Assembly: GCF_011075055.1 (NCBI RefSeq)
Contig: NC_058143.1
Coordinates: 8,571,057 to 8,635,056, forward strand
Direction: 5' to 3'
DNA length: 64,000 nucleotides
Source of the DNA: Mangifera indica
Lineage: Eukaryota; Streptophyta; Magnoliopsida; Sapindales; Anacardiaceae
The notes below the pieces were generated by a model. That model was not told the DNA's origin. It saw only the letters and a list, made by a program, of their open reading frames with translations, and did not search any database. The position numbers and the translations under genes are program-made. Shown in pieces: positions 23,770 to 35,694 of the stretch; position 1 is the first letter of the stretch, and each line of letters opens with the position of its first letter.

Positions 23770-26700
23770 TTATACCACACGGTTGTGTGTCGAGCCTAGA
23801 AATTAGAAGCAAACTCAATTTCACATTTTAATCTAATTTTTGCACTCTCAAATAGCAACCAATCGTATTCAAGCATGAAATAATGCTTGCACATCTCAAC
23901 ACTAATGAAATATACATATATTTCAATATATGTCTACATAATAAACAATTCACCCGATTAACAATCTATACAATTCATGGTTATACTCCATCTCAAGGCA
24001 TAATCTCAAATTAGAACTATTCAACTATTTCCTTAATATTAATTTGTACATGCACTAAATAACACAACTTAATTATCAAGAGATTTCCATACCCTAAAAC
24101 ATGCACACACAACAAAATAACGCATGCCAATTAGACCTAGGTTAGGATCAGCATACAATTTTTTTTCATCCCATCAATTCATGGTGCATATCATCCATAC
24201 TTATTCAATAACAACTCAACAGTGGGAATAATCCTTCATCCAACATGAAAGCATCACACTAAAGGAATAAAAATGGTCTTACTTACCTTTATATGCAGCA
24301 AATCAATCATACAAAGAAGCCTCCTTCTCACTAGATTTCTCCTCTCCACGTCACCGAAAACTGAACATCGAAACTGCCACACAGAAGTTGGATGGTCAAA
24401 CAAGAATTCCTTTTTTTCTCTTTTTGTGTTTGTGTGTTTTAGGTTAGAAATAATAATCCCTAAAAAGCAGCAAACATACCTTTTTATAACTGATTTCGCG
24501 TAACGTTACGCACTGGTGTGTATCTCCCATACGCGATCATATGTCATGCAATTTAGATTTTACGTGGAATCTATCTTATTTAGTTGACATGACAACAACA
24601 CACGGGTGTGACCTAACTATATACGGTTGTGTGTCACTTAAAATTCATAATTTAGCTTTAAAACCACATTAAATCATTCATACATCAATTAAACTCATAC
24701 ATAAAGACTATTTTGCCCTCAAAACATATATATGGGTGCTACAAAAAACTCAAGTAAAATATAATACTAATACAACAAATTTAATGATATACTAATATTT
24801 ACATATTAAAATGTATGGAGGTCATAGGATCCAACTCACAAAAGAATAAAATAAATAAAAATTAAAAAATTATTTAAATAATTCAAAAAAACAAATATAT
24901 AATATAACAAACTGACCCGTTAAAACACACGAGCTCACCCTAGTTAAAGAGTAATAGAAGCACAAACAAAGAGCTCTATGCCATACCCTAAGTCTTGTTA
25001 TGGCACGGTCGACATGACATGTGAACACATCACAACACACCGAATTTCGTCCTACATGATCTAATCCATGTATGATGCTAACTTCACATAAATGCCACAA
25101 AAGTAATAAAATTTAAGGTGTAGTATACTGTAATGAAGTTATAATATTTTAGAAAAGTAGACTCGCACACTATAGGTCTTTTTGGTACAAAATTATCTGA
25201 TTCAAGAAAAAAAAAAATAATTCATTACAAAATTATTATATAATTCTTCTAAAATTTGAGAGATGATGGATGCTCAATCAATTTTTTTTTTTTAATATTT
25301 CAAAATGTTATATTGAAAGATATATTATTTAGTTGAAATTTTAAATATTTTAATAATTTAATATTTTACATATTTATATTTTTGTGTAAATACTTAATTA
25401 CATATATAATGATGTTTCACTAACCACATGAGGATATCAAACTTAATTCACTTTAATTTTATCCAATTTAGTCTGAAATATTTAATTCAATTCAATCCAC
25501 TGTGCTAGAATATACCAAAAAAAAAGAGAAAATTATTTACCCTTTAGAAATTAAAAAAAAAAAGATTAATGATTAATTTGAAGAAATAACATAACAACAA
25601 ATATTTGAACATATAGTTTGAGTTTTGAGAAGATGTCTTTGAATGATTTATATTATATAAATTATATTTTTTAGATGTTAGATTATTAAAAAAAAACAAT
25701 TATTATAAATAAACCATTATTAGCAGCATTGACTAAAACTAACAAAAATTTTTTTCAAACAAAGACATTTTATCCATAAAAATGGCTTTAATGTGATTAT
25801 TATAAATATAAAGGAGGAGAGAATAATAAAATGGGAAATTTGTAGCATGCTTGGAGAATAAGAAACTCGGACTCGGAATGAACTGGTCCTCGGGAAAAAA
25901 ATAATAAAAATGATATTGTCTAATCAACATCACCATGGACATGGGAAAAAACTCATGGGAATTATTGTGCCTCAAGGCCATCATCACCACGGTGGACACT
26001 GTCACTTTGGAGGGCATGGCCGCTAAGGTGGACACGGAGGAGAACATTCCGAGACGCATGATCATAATCTTGGTGCTGGACATCGTCATCATCATCACCA
26101 TCACCATCACCATCGCCGTCCCCATCATCCACATTAGGCAAGCTATATATGGAGATTTGTGTGGGAAATATTTATCGTGTTGGAGTGATTGGTAGAAGCT
26201 AATAAGAAGCCCACTGTGATCTGATTTTAATGTTGAATATTAAGTATAAACCCAGGTATTCATGGATTTTTGTGTTAAGAAGAATCAGAATCTTCTCATA
26301 CATATATGTATGGCTATATATATAGCCTTTTCTGTTGCTGGATCAGCCTTTGTACAAATTTTATTGTAATAGTTTTTTATTTAACTACGTACTGGTCGTG
26401 TAATTGGTCATAATTCTTTTCTATTGAAGCCTAAAATTTGGAATGCTTAATTGGTAGTAAGTTGAAAGATTTAACTAATCATGGACAAGCACTAAAACGG
26501 CTTATCGCTTGTGTCAGAACTGATCTCATTCTTTTTTTTATCACTGTTATTCAGAATTATTCCCAACTGCCATTTAAGTAAAAACCCATAATGCATCGAC
26601 TAATTTAGAATGAAAGCATCAGTTGGGCCAATTAATTCCAAGTACAACTGTTGTGTCTCGTTTGTAAGTATACAAGTCGACAACTAGAATTTACGTGAAA

Positions 26701-27227
26701 ATTTTGGCAATAAGTTACAGATCCGGTCCAATTTTGGCTAAAAAATGATGTCTTATTCGGAAATCAAATTCACCAAACTGAAATATGACCTTTAAAATAT
26801 GAAATCAGTGATTATAGAACTCTAATTTCAGAGTTCATCAATTTGGAACTCTAATTTCAAATAAAGAGCCCTAATTGAAGTAAACCCTAATTGAATTTTT
26901 AACTCCCATTTATAAGAACTCCTATTTTTGATTTAATCTCTATCTTCAAAACTAATAAATCATTATTCAGTTCCAAAATTTTCAAATTTCATAACATAGT
27001 GCATCTGGCTCTCTAATGCCACATTAAAAATTATTTAGTATAAACTTAATAAAATTATGTAATCATAATTCTACAATATCTACGCACATGTTATAAAATA
27101 GTACTAAATTAAAAACTTGAGGGTATATGAATACTAGAAATGTTATATAATTTGAATTTATAACACTACCAAGACTATATGCATCAAAATGACTATTCTT
27201 TCATTCTTGAAATGTTCATGAATAACA
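23770..27227. repeat. Segmental duplication, copy B
   Basis: Collinear with 1-4427 (see copy A). It contains the outer part of the old LTR, the flank, a truncated His-rich pseudogene without the hAT insertion, and the 3' flank. Divergence of a few percent is visible throughout. Confidence 0.85.
25893..26137 (+). pseudogene. Small His/Gly-rich gene B, 5'-truncated
   Basis: Only the 3' half of the family is present. Sequence equivalent to 2010-2350 of copy A (promoter, ATG and N-terminal codons) is missing, and the rest aligns from 'gggaaaaaa.taataaaaatg'. The frame has an internal TAA at 26024-26026 and ends at TAG 26135-26137 after a His-rich tail. It carries the undisrupted target site of the hAT element of copy A (gggaaaaaactcatggg). 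No functional product is expected. Confidence 0.7.
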
Positions 27228-27648
27228 ATTTTCAATAGGTAAGGTTATATTGTATTAGTTTCGAAGTGAGAATTTAACCAATATAGAGTAGATTAATGAA
27301 CATGTCACAAAGGTTCAATAAATTTTAAGGTCTACACTAATTTTGTCTACATATATTATAATCTTTAAGTGTATTAAACTTATTTTTATGTATCATTTAA
27401 GCTTATCAGTAAATTGTTATTAGAGCATTTAATTACTTGGTTTTATTAAACTAAAATCATAATTAGTGTTAACTCACCCCAGGAAATTTTTTAACAAAAG
27501 TTTGTAGAAGAATAAAATTTCAAGAGGAGCAAGTGAATGGTTGTTCCAAGCTTGAAGACCAACTTAAGGTTGAACAGGGTTGTTTCTCAAGTGGAATGAG
27601 CTTAAAGCTTCCATAATATACAGACGTTCCCCAAGAGATGAACATACA
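27228..27648. other. Unassigned stretch before the older MULE
   Basis: AT-rich, no ORF of note, no match to the rest of the window. It is the sequence flanking the MULE insertion on the left. Confidence 0.4.
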
Positions 27649-27657
27649 TTCCAAACC
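27649..27657 (+). repeat. 9-bp target duplication of the older MULE, left (ttccaaacc)
   Basis: Exact match to 35293-35301. A 9-bp duplication is characteristic of Mutator-like transposases. Confidence 0.85.
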
Positions 27658-27949
27658 GAGAAATTAATTAAAATAGAAACAAAAATTTTTGGCTAAACCT
27701 TTTTAGACAAACTTTTAATGAATTCACCTTTTTAAACAAATTTAATTTTTATCCTAATAATACCCCTCTCTGCTAATTATATCTTTTTTTAGTATGGTTT
27801 TTCATTGGCAACCTTTTCTTTGGGAGCATACTCATGTATCATCACATTGATGGTAAATTTGATAACTTATGAATCAAACATTTATAAACTTATTTGGAAA
27901 CAAATCGATTTTTTGTCTGATTGTTGATATGTATATATCAGAACGAAAA

Positions 27950-28040
27950 GATGAACATAAGTGCAAAGAGTGCGAGTGTGAGTACGAAAAGTGTGTGCAA
28001 AAAGTGCGAGTGTGAGTGTGAAAAGTGTGTGCAAAAGTGT
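27950..28040 (+). repeat. Degenerate 'agtgcgagtg' array in left MULE terminus
   Basis: Short units such as gtgcgagtgtgag and aagtgtgtgc are repeated about eight times. The reverse complement of the same array lies at 34895-35000. Another array sits at about 34445-34505, inside the DUF1985 pseudogene. Confidence 0.75.
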
Positions 28041-28273
28041 GTGAATTTATGCATTAAAAAATTGAATGGAACAGTTGCATGAAAGCACTTGTCATTAATG
28101 TTTTAGATGGGGTAGCTTCAGATGTAGATGAAAATATTTACTGCAGTTCGCCCTTGATTTATAAACAAACCATACTTCTTTATTTGTTTGATTCAAAAAT
28201 TAATTGATTTTAAACAAACCACACTTCACTTGTTTGAATTGATTGATTACAATAATGATAAGGGGTGATATTC

Positions 28274-30999
28274 ATGCTTGGATTTGGTGGGCAATGGCTT
28301 AAAGAAAGTGATAATAATTTAAAATATATTGGTAGAGTTAAAACATTAGTTTCAGTTAATAAGAAAATCAATTATGATGAATTTGTAAAAGTGGTATCTT
28401 CTTGTTTGGGTATCAATCGAAGTTATAATGAGGTAAAAATTTATATGCAAAACCTAATAGAGTTCAGTGATTTGTTATATTTGTTAAAAGATGACTATGA
28501 CGTTTGAATAATGATGAAGCTATTTAGGTCATGCAAAAGGTCTTGGTTAGAATTAAAGTTGTGACACACTGAATTAAAGTTAGAACCAACTATGAACAAC
28601 AACATCTAGAACCAGAACAAGGGATTCACCAAAGGGTTCATCGAAACTCATCCATTGAAGTTCATTTTTGGATAACATATATACACAAATGAAAAGTATG
28701 CCCAAAAATAGTAGGGTAAATGTAAACTTTCATCATGATGATATTGAGATTGGTATTGGTTAGAATCCTTCATCTCAAGATTGGGCACATGGTGAAAGAG
28801 GCCCAGAACTACTCGAGGGTAAACTTGAAGGATGTTATCAGATGAGTGATTTACCAACAAATGAGTTTCACTCTAATGAAGAAGATGAATATGGTGGTTG
28901 TGATGATATTGATGGTGATAATGATGGCAGTACTGATAATAATGATGGTAGTGATATTGGTATTACTGAAGGGGGTGATGATGTTAATGATGATACAAGG
29001 GTTGGTTCATAAGCGATAGTGCATGAAAGTTTAGTTAACATTGTTTCAATTTATCAGGATTCCAATCCCATTAATGTGCAGGTTCCAAATCCATTTTTTA
29101 GTGGTCTAGAGCCTTATAAGGATATAGAAAATAAGGGAATTGAAATTTACATAATTGCACCATAAGATAGAAGATTTAAAGTGAAAGATCAATTTACTTT
29201 CAAACAAGTTTTAATAGATACATTACATAGGGATGCATTGGAAAATGGTTATCAATTTAAGGTCTCAAGTTCAAATAAAAAAATAGGATATAAAATTGTT
29301 CATCAACAATGTAAATGGAAAGTAGGAAGGGTAAAGTTAAGTAATAGTAACATTTTTGTATTGCAAAAGTTGGGAATGCACACTTATCCTTGAGATGTCA
29401 TAAGACCTCATCATAGACAAACAGACAAAATGACACTTAGAAAAATATTATAAACATTGTTTATTACGATTAACCATGTGTATAGGTTAAAAGACATCAT
29501 AACGGGTATGACAGAGAAGTATCGAATTGATATTTTTTATGCACAAGCTTGGAGTGTCAAGAATTGGGTTTTGAATGAGATAAGAGATTCACTAGAGGAT
29601 TTATTCAAAGTATTATTGGCATTTGTTGCAACCTTGCACAAGGAAACCCTAACACTGTTACATAAATAAACATTGGCGTGGATAATTGGTTTCATTTTGT
29701 CTTTATAGCTTTAGGATGTTCTATTAGAGCATTTCGTGATTATTGTCATCTCGTCATTTGTATTAATGAGACATTCTTAAAAGGTTGATATTAGGGTACA
29801 GGTTTTATTGTTGTGGCAAGGATGAAAACAATTAAATTTATACATTAGCATTTGAAGTTAGAGGAAAGGAGGAAATGATAACTTGGACACCATTCCTCCA
29901 AGCGTTACATAGGTGTATTAGGGATCTCTTAGATTTAGCAATCATCTTAAATAGATGTCATGCTATCACTTATTGCATGAGAGAAGTGTTCCCGAATGCA
30001 CACCATGATTTGTGCAACCATCATATAAAGAGGAATATACGTAGTTGATACAAATAAACAAAATATATAAAAAGATTATTTTGGAGAGTTGTAAAAGCGT
30101 ATCGAATAGAAGATTTTGAGGAGACTTTACAGATGGTTAAAGCTGAAAATCCCATTACAGTAGCTTATTTGGAAGGTATTGACTATTGACGGTGGGCTCG
30201 TGCTCATTTTCTCGGTATCCGATATAATATGATAACCACAAATATTATTGAGTTGTTTAATGCTTTAGCATGACACGCACACAAGTTGCCAATAATAATG
30301 CTCCTTAAATTTCTATGTTCCACCTTACATAAATGGTTTGATACTCGTTGCAATATGGCAAGTTCGATCAATTTCGTGTTTCATATTTGATGCTTGTACA
30401 AATTCATAAATTAATAATATTTCTATATTTGTTTGATCATACAGATGCTTATACTCATCCTCTGACTTCGTGGGTTGAAGAGAGGTTGGCTAGTCATATC
30501 CAAAAATCAATCAATATGATTGTCGAGCTAATAACTATTGATAGATATGAAGTGCATGATCGGGGCAAACTAGTTGCTAAACTTGACCTTGCTACAAAAG
30601 AGTGCAATTGTAAGAAATTTCAACTATCACAAATAACATGCACATACGTTGCAACAATTGCCAGATTTTAAAAGCTTTCAAATTGTTATCCATGGGTAAA
30701 TAAGTACTACTCAATCAAATATTGGAAATCGGTTTATATAGAGTATAGAATTATTGGGAGATCCATCTAAATGGGTGCACTCCGAGAAAACATGTATAAT
30801 CCATCCATCTCATATGAAACATCAACGTTCTGGTTGTCCTTCTGAGCACAATAGAAAACCATCACAAAGGGAAAAAGTATGTCAAGTTGAATGTTGTCGA
30901 TGTCATGAGAAGGGCTATACAATATTGGTTTGTATGAATCCATTACATGAGGCTATTGCATCCTCATCATTAGGTATCGGTTATTCAAGAACAGTATAA
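28274..30999 (+). pseudogene. MURA-like transposase pseudogene of the older MULE
   Basis: Blocks in several frames align in order with the better-preserved transposase at 43898-46566. They are an N-terminal domain (MLGFGGQWLKESDNNLKYIG), a MuDR DNA-binding region (KDQFTFKQVLIDTLHRDA, HQQCKWKV), DIFYAQAWSVKNW, the catalytic core, a SWIM finger (CNCKKFQLSQITC) and a CCHC-like knuckle (CCRCHEKGYTILVC). The first two catalytic Asp positions both read Asn (ICINETFLKG near 29765; IILNRCHAI near 29950). The Glu block (TTNIIELFNAL) remains. Several frameshifts and stops are present. The enzyme is dead. Confidence 0.85.
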
Positions 31000-31656
31000 T
31001 TTTTATATAATATCATTTTTTGAACTAGCGAAAATTCTCTGAATATTTTAATATTCTTTTAATCATACTATATTGTATTTTGAGGCAAGTGATATAATAT
31101 ATTTTGTTGGCATTAAAAAAATTTTGATAGTATTTCCTTAATATTTTATGCATTTTCCTCCTTATATCAGACAAATAACAAAATTAAAAAAACTCTAATA
31201 TATGCATTTAATCAATCCAAACTTCAACTACATCCAAATATCAACCACAAACAACCAAACTATCAACTACAAAGTAACTATAAAAACCATAATAGATAAT
31301 ATAAAAAATCAGCTAAAGTGTAAATTGCCACTATGCTTCCATATCTCCAATACTACAATACAGTGCATTGAGACAGCGATTTTTGGCTGAAAAATCAAAT
31401 CCGCATCCAGTGGAGAGATACTCTAAAATATAAACTATGAATATACCTCAATCGTCAGATGTTATGGCCTATTGGGGTACATTAGTATATCTTCTGATCA
31501 TTAATAACTCCATCTTTGGCTCTACACCCCTAACCTACCAATAATTAGTCACATGGATAATGGATGGAAGGTGACGATATCATGTCATCACCTAAGAGAA
31601 CCTCTCTATAGAGTCAAAGAAATTCATTGATAAGTCATAAGCATTTAAAACCCATA
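31000..31656. other. Region between the convergent genes of the older MULE
   Basis: Expected to hold the 3' end of the Ulp1-type gene (minus strand), but I cannot recognise the catalytic His, Asp or Cys blocks. They appear lost or too decayed. Confidence 0.35.
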
Positions 31657-31664
31657 CATTTAGG

Positions 31665-32246
31665 CTATGTAGCACAGAAACATAAATAAAGAAACGTGGA
31701 AATGCGGAAATGGAAACGTAGAAATGTATTTTTAAAAAAATATAGGAAACGAAAACGTGGGGGAACTTATAAATATGAAAAATATAATGGTTTTTTTTAT
31801 AAATACCAAATTTTTTATAACAAAAACATATAAACTTATATAATATAAAAATAAATAATAAAAAATATAAAGAGAAAAAATACTATAAAATATAATCATA
31901 AAACCTATTGTAAATTGTTCTTGAGCAAACACATGTAGATATTTAGGAAAAAAACAACAATCCACACTAATTTATATAATATGTCAGGTAGGAGATAAAT
32001 AACACATCGAAAAGTGAAGAGGAGATGAATTCAATTTGAGATTTAAAGACATTTTTAGTTTGAAAATATAAAAGATGTGTGTTCAATCGATTTTATTAAT
32101 TTTCTTTTAAAAGAAACGCGTTTCAAAATTTTTCAAAAATTTCAAAATGACCTGAAACGTTTCCTACAAGTTTCAAAGAGTTTAAAAAACAGAAACGTTT
32201 TCGAAACGTGGAAACGCACCTCATTGTGAGTTTCCGTACTACTTTG
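31665..32246. mobile_element. Non-autonomous hAT element, family 1, second copy (582 bp)
   Basis: Left end CTATGTAGCACAGAAA; right end read in reverse CAAAGTAGTACGGAAA. These are the same terminal pattern and internal GGAAACG motifs as 2410-3137. It is flanked by 8-bp CATTTAGG duplications (31657-31664 and 32247-32254). It is nested inside the older MULE, so it is younger than that insertion. No coding sequence. Confidence 0.8.
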
Positions 32247-32715
32247 CATTTAGGTCTAGCTCACTGTATGCCCAATGTTGACAATCAAAATTGATTAGAA
32301 TGTGTACCTATAAAAATAGTAATAACTTCGTTATCATTGCGACTAATTGTGTAAATTTAATAAAATTAAAAATTAATATCATTTAACATTTGACAAACCC
32401 TATGCATATAAGCATATGGGATAGCCTCGATCTAGGGCTGGATCATTTATTCCCTCGATCAGGTCTAGTAGTAATCACGACCATTGATAATTATTGGGTC
32501 CGACCTCTTTTTGATTCTTTATTTCGTGTGGCAACCACCCATCACAAGATGTCTCAACACAAGTCCACTTAGCCAATGGAAATGCATGTCTTAACAAAAC
32601 TAAATAGTTATCAATGTGTTAAAATAACAATATTATAAATATAGTTAGAGAATTAATAATATAATAATAATATGACGAAGAAATAATCTCATGTGTGGGT
32701 TCAAAATTATGTACC

Positions 32716-34450
32716 TGATCTATTAGTCAATGGTTATCTTCACATAGTATCTTCCACCATTCATTTTTTGTGCACAGTCCAGGCAAAAAAGTGGTTATTG
32801 TGGCATTTTTTGTGTCCCTGTACCATTGTAAAAATTCCATCATATAATCTTTTTCTCCTTGTAGATGCGCCGGTAAAAAAAATTCTCACATGCATTGTTG
32901 TCTAATTCGATCAATATATGGGCTCCAAAGTGAACAACATTTCTTTACAATCGTTTCTTATAATATCCTAGTTGTATTGAAGTTTCCATTGTAAAGACAA
33001 CTGATTACTGGTGACCTACATTCTCATGGCTGAAGAACTCAATCACCACCTTAGTTAACTCCTCCTAGATTTTACGACAAAAGATTATCAATTATAGTAA
33101 AAAATATACCAATTAATGCTACAAATTGTAAATAATAAATAATATGGGAGAAAATTACCTTTTCTATCGGGGTTGCATAGTACATATACTAGAGCTCTAC
33201 CAATTTGGATTCCACTGACGCTTGATGTGCTTTGAGCATTGTTTGATGCTTGTCAATGTTTCCAAGTCACTCGTTAACTTTGCCCATAAACCTTTAGAGA
33301 AGCTCTTGAAGTCGATTGAATTTATCTTTAACCATTGATACAGATGTAATGGTAGCCATATAGGGGGTGTTTCTTTGGTCAATCGAGAAGATGACATAAG
33401 AGGACTGTGTACAGGTAGACCTGATGTGACAGGATTGCGTATAGGTGTACTCCTTTGATGTCTATGAACATGTGTACTCTAATTTTATGATTGTGGAGAT
33501 TGGATTTCTAAAAGAGATCTTAAAGGGGTACGATCATTATCATATTCTTCTCTATCACTAACATAATCCACAACATCTCTATACTATGATGATTCCTTCT
33601 CAATCATAGACAAAATCAAAATAAGAGTCATAATATCTTGTAAAATGTGATGAATATTTTAGCTAAAACTTTGTAAAAATAGTTCTTTTTATGTATAATA
33701 TTATATATTGTAATAACATACCTTAAAAGCCTTAAAGATCCAGTGAACATCCTGTCTATTTGGGCTTTCCAAACTTTTCCATTTCAACATTCGGGGGACA
33801 CTTTCTGTAGACTTACAAACCACAAAACGCCTATATTATTCAGAGTTTCGTATATCCACATCTATAATATTGAAAATATGATATGAATTTTACACATTCA
33901 GTCATAAATGTAAGAGCAAAATAATCATTATCTTAATACTTAGGTTACCTGAAATACCATTACATATCCCATCATGCCATAAGATAACACTAAGATATCT
34001 TTTTTATATGGTGGATATATTTTCAAAACTTCATCATACTTCTTCTCTATTGCCTGACTCATAGACTCTATTGTTATCCTTTACACAATTGTCTCTCATG
34101 GATGTCTTTTAAGTGTATCCCAATCATTAACTAGATCCAAGATGCTTTCCGATATCGTTTTCGTATTATTTGATCCCATCAGTCCATAATGAAGCAAACA
34201 TAGGGCAACTGTTTTCACCATATCTTAATCATTATTCCTCCATGTCTTCTCTTTAAAAGCTTTTTGTAGATCATCGAAAGACACATGTTTGGCACTTGGA
34301 AAGTACTTCTCTTTCAACTACGATTCCCTCTTCGTAACATAATCACTTGTATCCATCTCTTTACTAAATTTTAACCCTATTATCATAGCAAACTCAATAG
34401 GGTCAAATCTATAGTTCACCTCATTCAATCAAAACCAAAATACTGAGTGC
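32716..34450 (-). pseudogene. DUF1985/Ulp1-type gene remnant of the older MULE
   Basis: Minus-strand blocks match exons of the intact-order gene at 40135-43541. About 34450-33949 holds RFDPIEFAMIIGLKFS, ending MVFQ before a gtaacc donor. About 33871-33722 holds VWIYETL and the 'TG(S/D)L' end. 33397-33197 is a linker. About 32990-32716 holds EFLQWY.DTKNA..TTFLPG and KNEWWKIL, ending LIDQ before a gtacat donor. Several in-frame stops are visible. The exon borders fall at the same places as in the 13-kb MULE. Upstream of the DUF1985 block the frame runs into an 'agtgcgtgtgag' array at about 34445-34505. Confidence 0.75.
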
Positions 34451-35292
34451 ATGTGAGTGCAATGAGTGCGTGTGAGTGTGACAAGTGCGTGCAAGTGCGA
34501 GTAAGAATACTGCCAAAATCAAGTTTTCTTCTCCATCAACAACAACACAACACAATCAAATATGGCTAAAATACACTACATAAACTGATTGTTTGCAAAA
34601 TAAATTATCATAGCCAAACACAACAGTATAATAAAAAAAAAGGCAAAAAAAAAAAAAAAAAACCATTTCAAACTAACAACCCTAAATTGAAGCAAAAAAA
34701 AAAAAACCCATTTCAAACTTAACAAGGCAATGAATCAGAGTTACCTTAGACAACATTGTCGAATAGTGTTTGCCAATATTCAAAATGCAAGAAATGAGTC
34801 ACCGTAATGTCCTAAATGTGATGAGATGGCACTATTTCTTAAGGAATAAGAAATGTTTAGTTATTTTGGATGCAAGGGTTGAATGCGTTAAATGATTGTC
34901 TCTCGCACTCTTCGCATCGCACTTGCACTCTTCATACTTGCACTTTTCACACTTTTCGCACTTGCACTTTTCACATTCGCACTCTTTGCACTTTTGTTTA
35001 TTTTTTCGTTCCAATCTATACATATAAACAATCATACCAAAAATCATTATGTTTTTGAATAAGTTTATGAATGTTGAATTCATAAGTTACCCAACTTACT
35101 ATCAATGTGATAATGCAAAAGTATGCTTCGGAAGAAAAGATTGTCGATGAAAAACCATACTAAAAAAAGGTAATTAGTAGATAAGAGTATTATTGAAATA
35201 AAAATTAAATTCACTTAAAAAGATAAATTAATTAAAAGTTTATCTAAAAAGAATTAGTCGAAAATTTTTTTATCTCTTTTAATTAATATTCC

Positions 35293-35301
35293 TTCCAAAC
35301 C
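35293..35301 (+). repeat. 9-bp target duplication of the older MULE, right (ttccaaacc)
   Basis: Matches 27649-27657. Confidence 0.85.
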
Positions 35302-35686
35302 TTATCGACTTACCAAAATATGACAGATAACAATCACTTGAACAACCAAAAAAACCAAGGAAGTATAGGTGTTATTAAAGGACAAAACAGACATTCTATA
35401 ACCAAGAATGCTCATTCCACGTGTCTATAAATAAAACAATTTATACATTTTTTTTTTGGTTTAGGTTGGGAGATTGATATTTTTGACATATTTCTCTCAA
35501 ATTTGTTTTGCATAATTTTATATATATGGTAACTACATAGTTTCAATACTTAAATTATTTAGTTTGAGTGGAATCGATATCCAGACATTTGTCCACTATA
35601 TTACTTAAAGCGATTTAGTATAATTTCTAGTAAATTTATATGCATAAAGTATATTATAGGCTCTACCTCTATGAGCTGTGGTAACA
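35302..35686. other. Unassigned sequence between MULE and hAT
   Basis: AT-rich, no ORF or repeat recognised. Confidence 0.4.
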
Positions 35687-35694
35687 CTAAAAAA

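Larger units (their letters stand above)
11595..24743 (-). mobile_element. Old LTR (about 2.4 kb) split by the young Sirevirus insertion
   Basis: The minus-strand LTR starts at 24743 (TGTAGCACCC) and ends at 11595 (TGTTACA). The Sirevirus at 12258-22974 and one copy of its target site interrupt it, leaving 663 + 1764 bases of LTR. The same LTR start and its outer flank occur at 976 in duplication copy A. No coding remnant is attached inside the window. The part around 23400-24700 is rich in 'acacgg.tgtgt' motifs. Confidence 0.6.
27658..35292. mobile_element. Decayed autonomous-type MULE with Ulp1-family gene (7.6 kb)
   Basis: Long terminal inverted repeats (27658 to about 28040, and about 34880-35292) share 'ttaattaaaa', 'tagtatggtttttcat', 'cttatgaat.caacatt.ataaactta' and arrays of 'agtgcgagtg' motifs, and exact 9-bp duplications flank them. 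Inside, a MURA-like transposase remnant on the plus strand converges on a DUF1985/Ulp1-type remnant on the minus strand. An hAT element is inserted between the two. The gene layout is the same as in the 13-kb MULE at 37031-50078, but the copy is clearly older. Confidence 0.85.
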
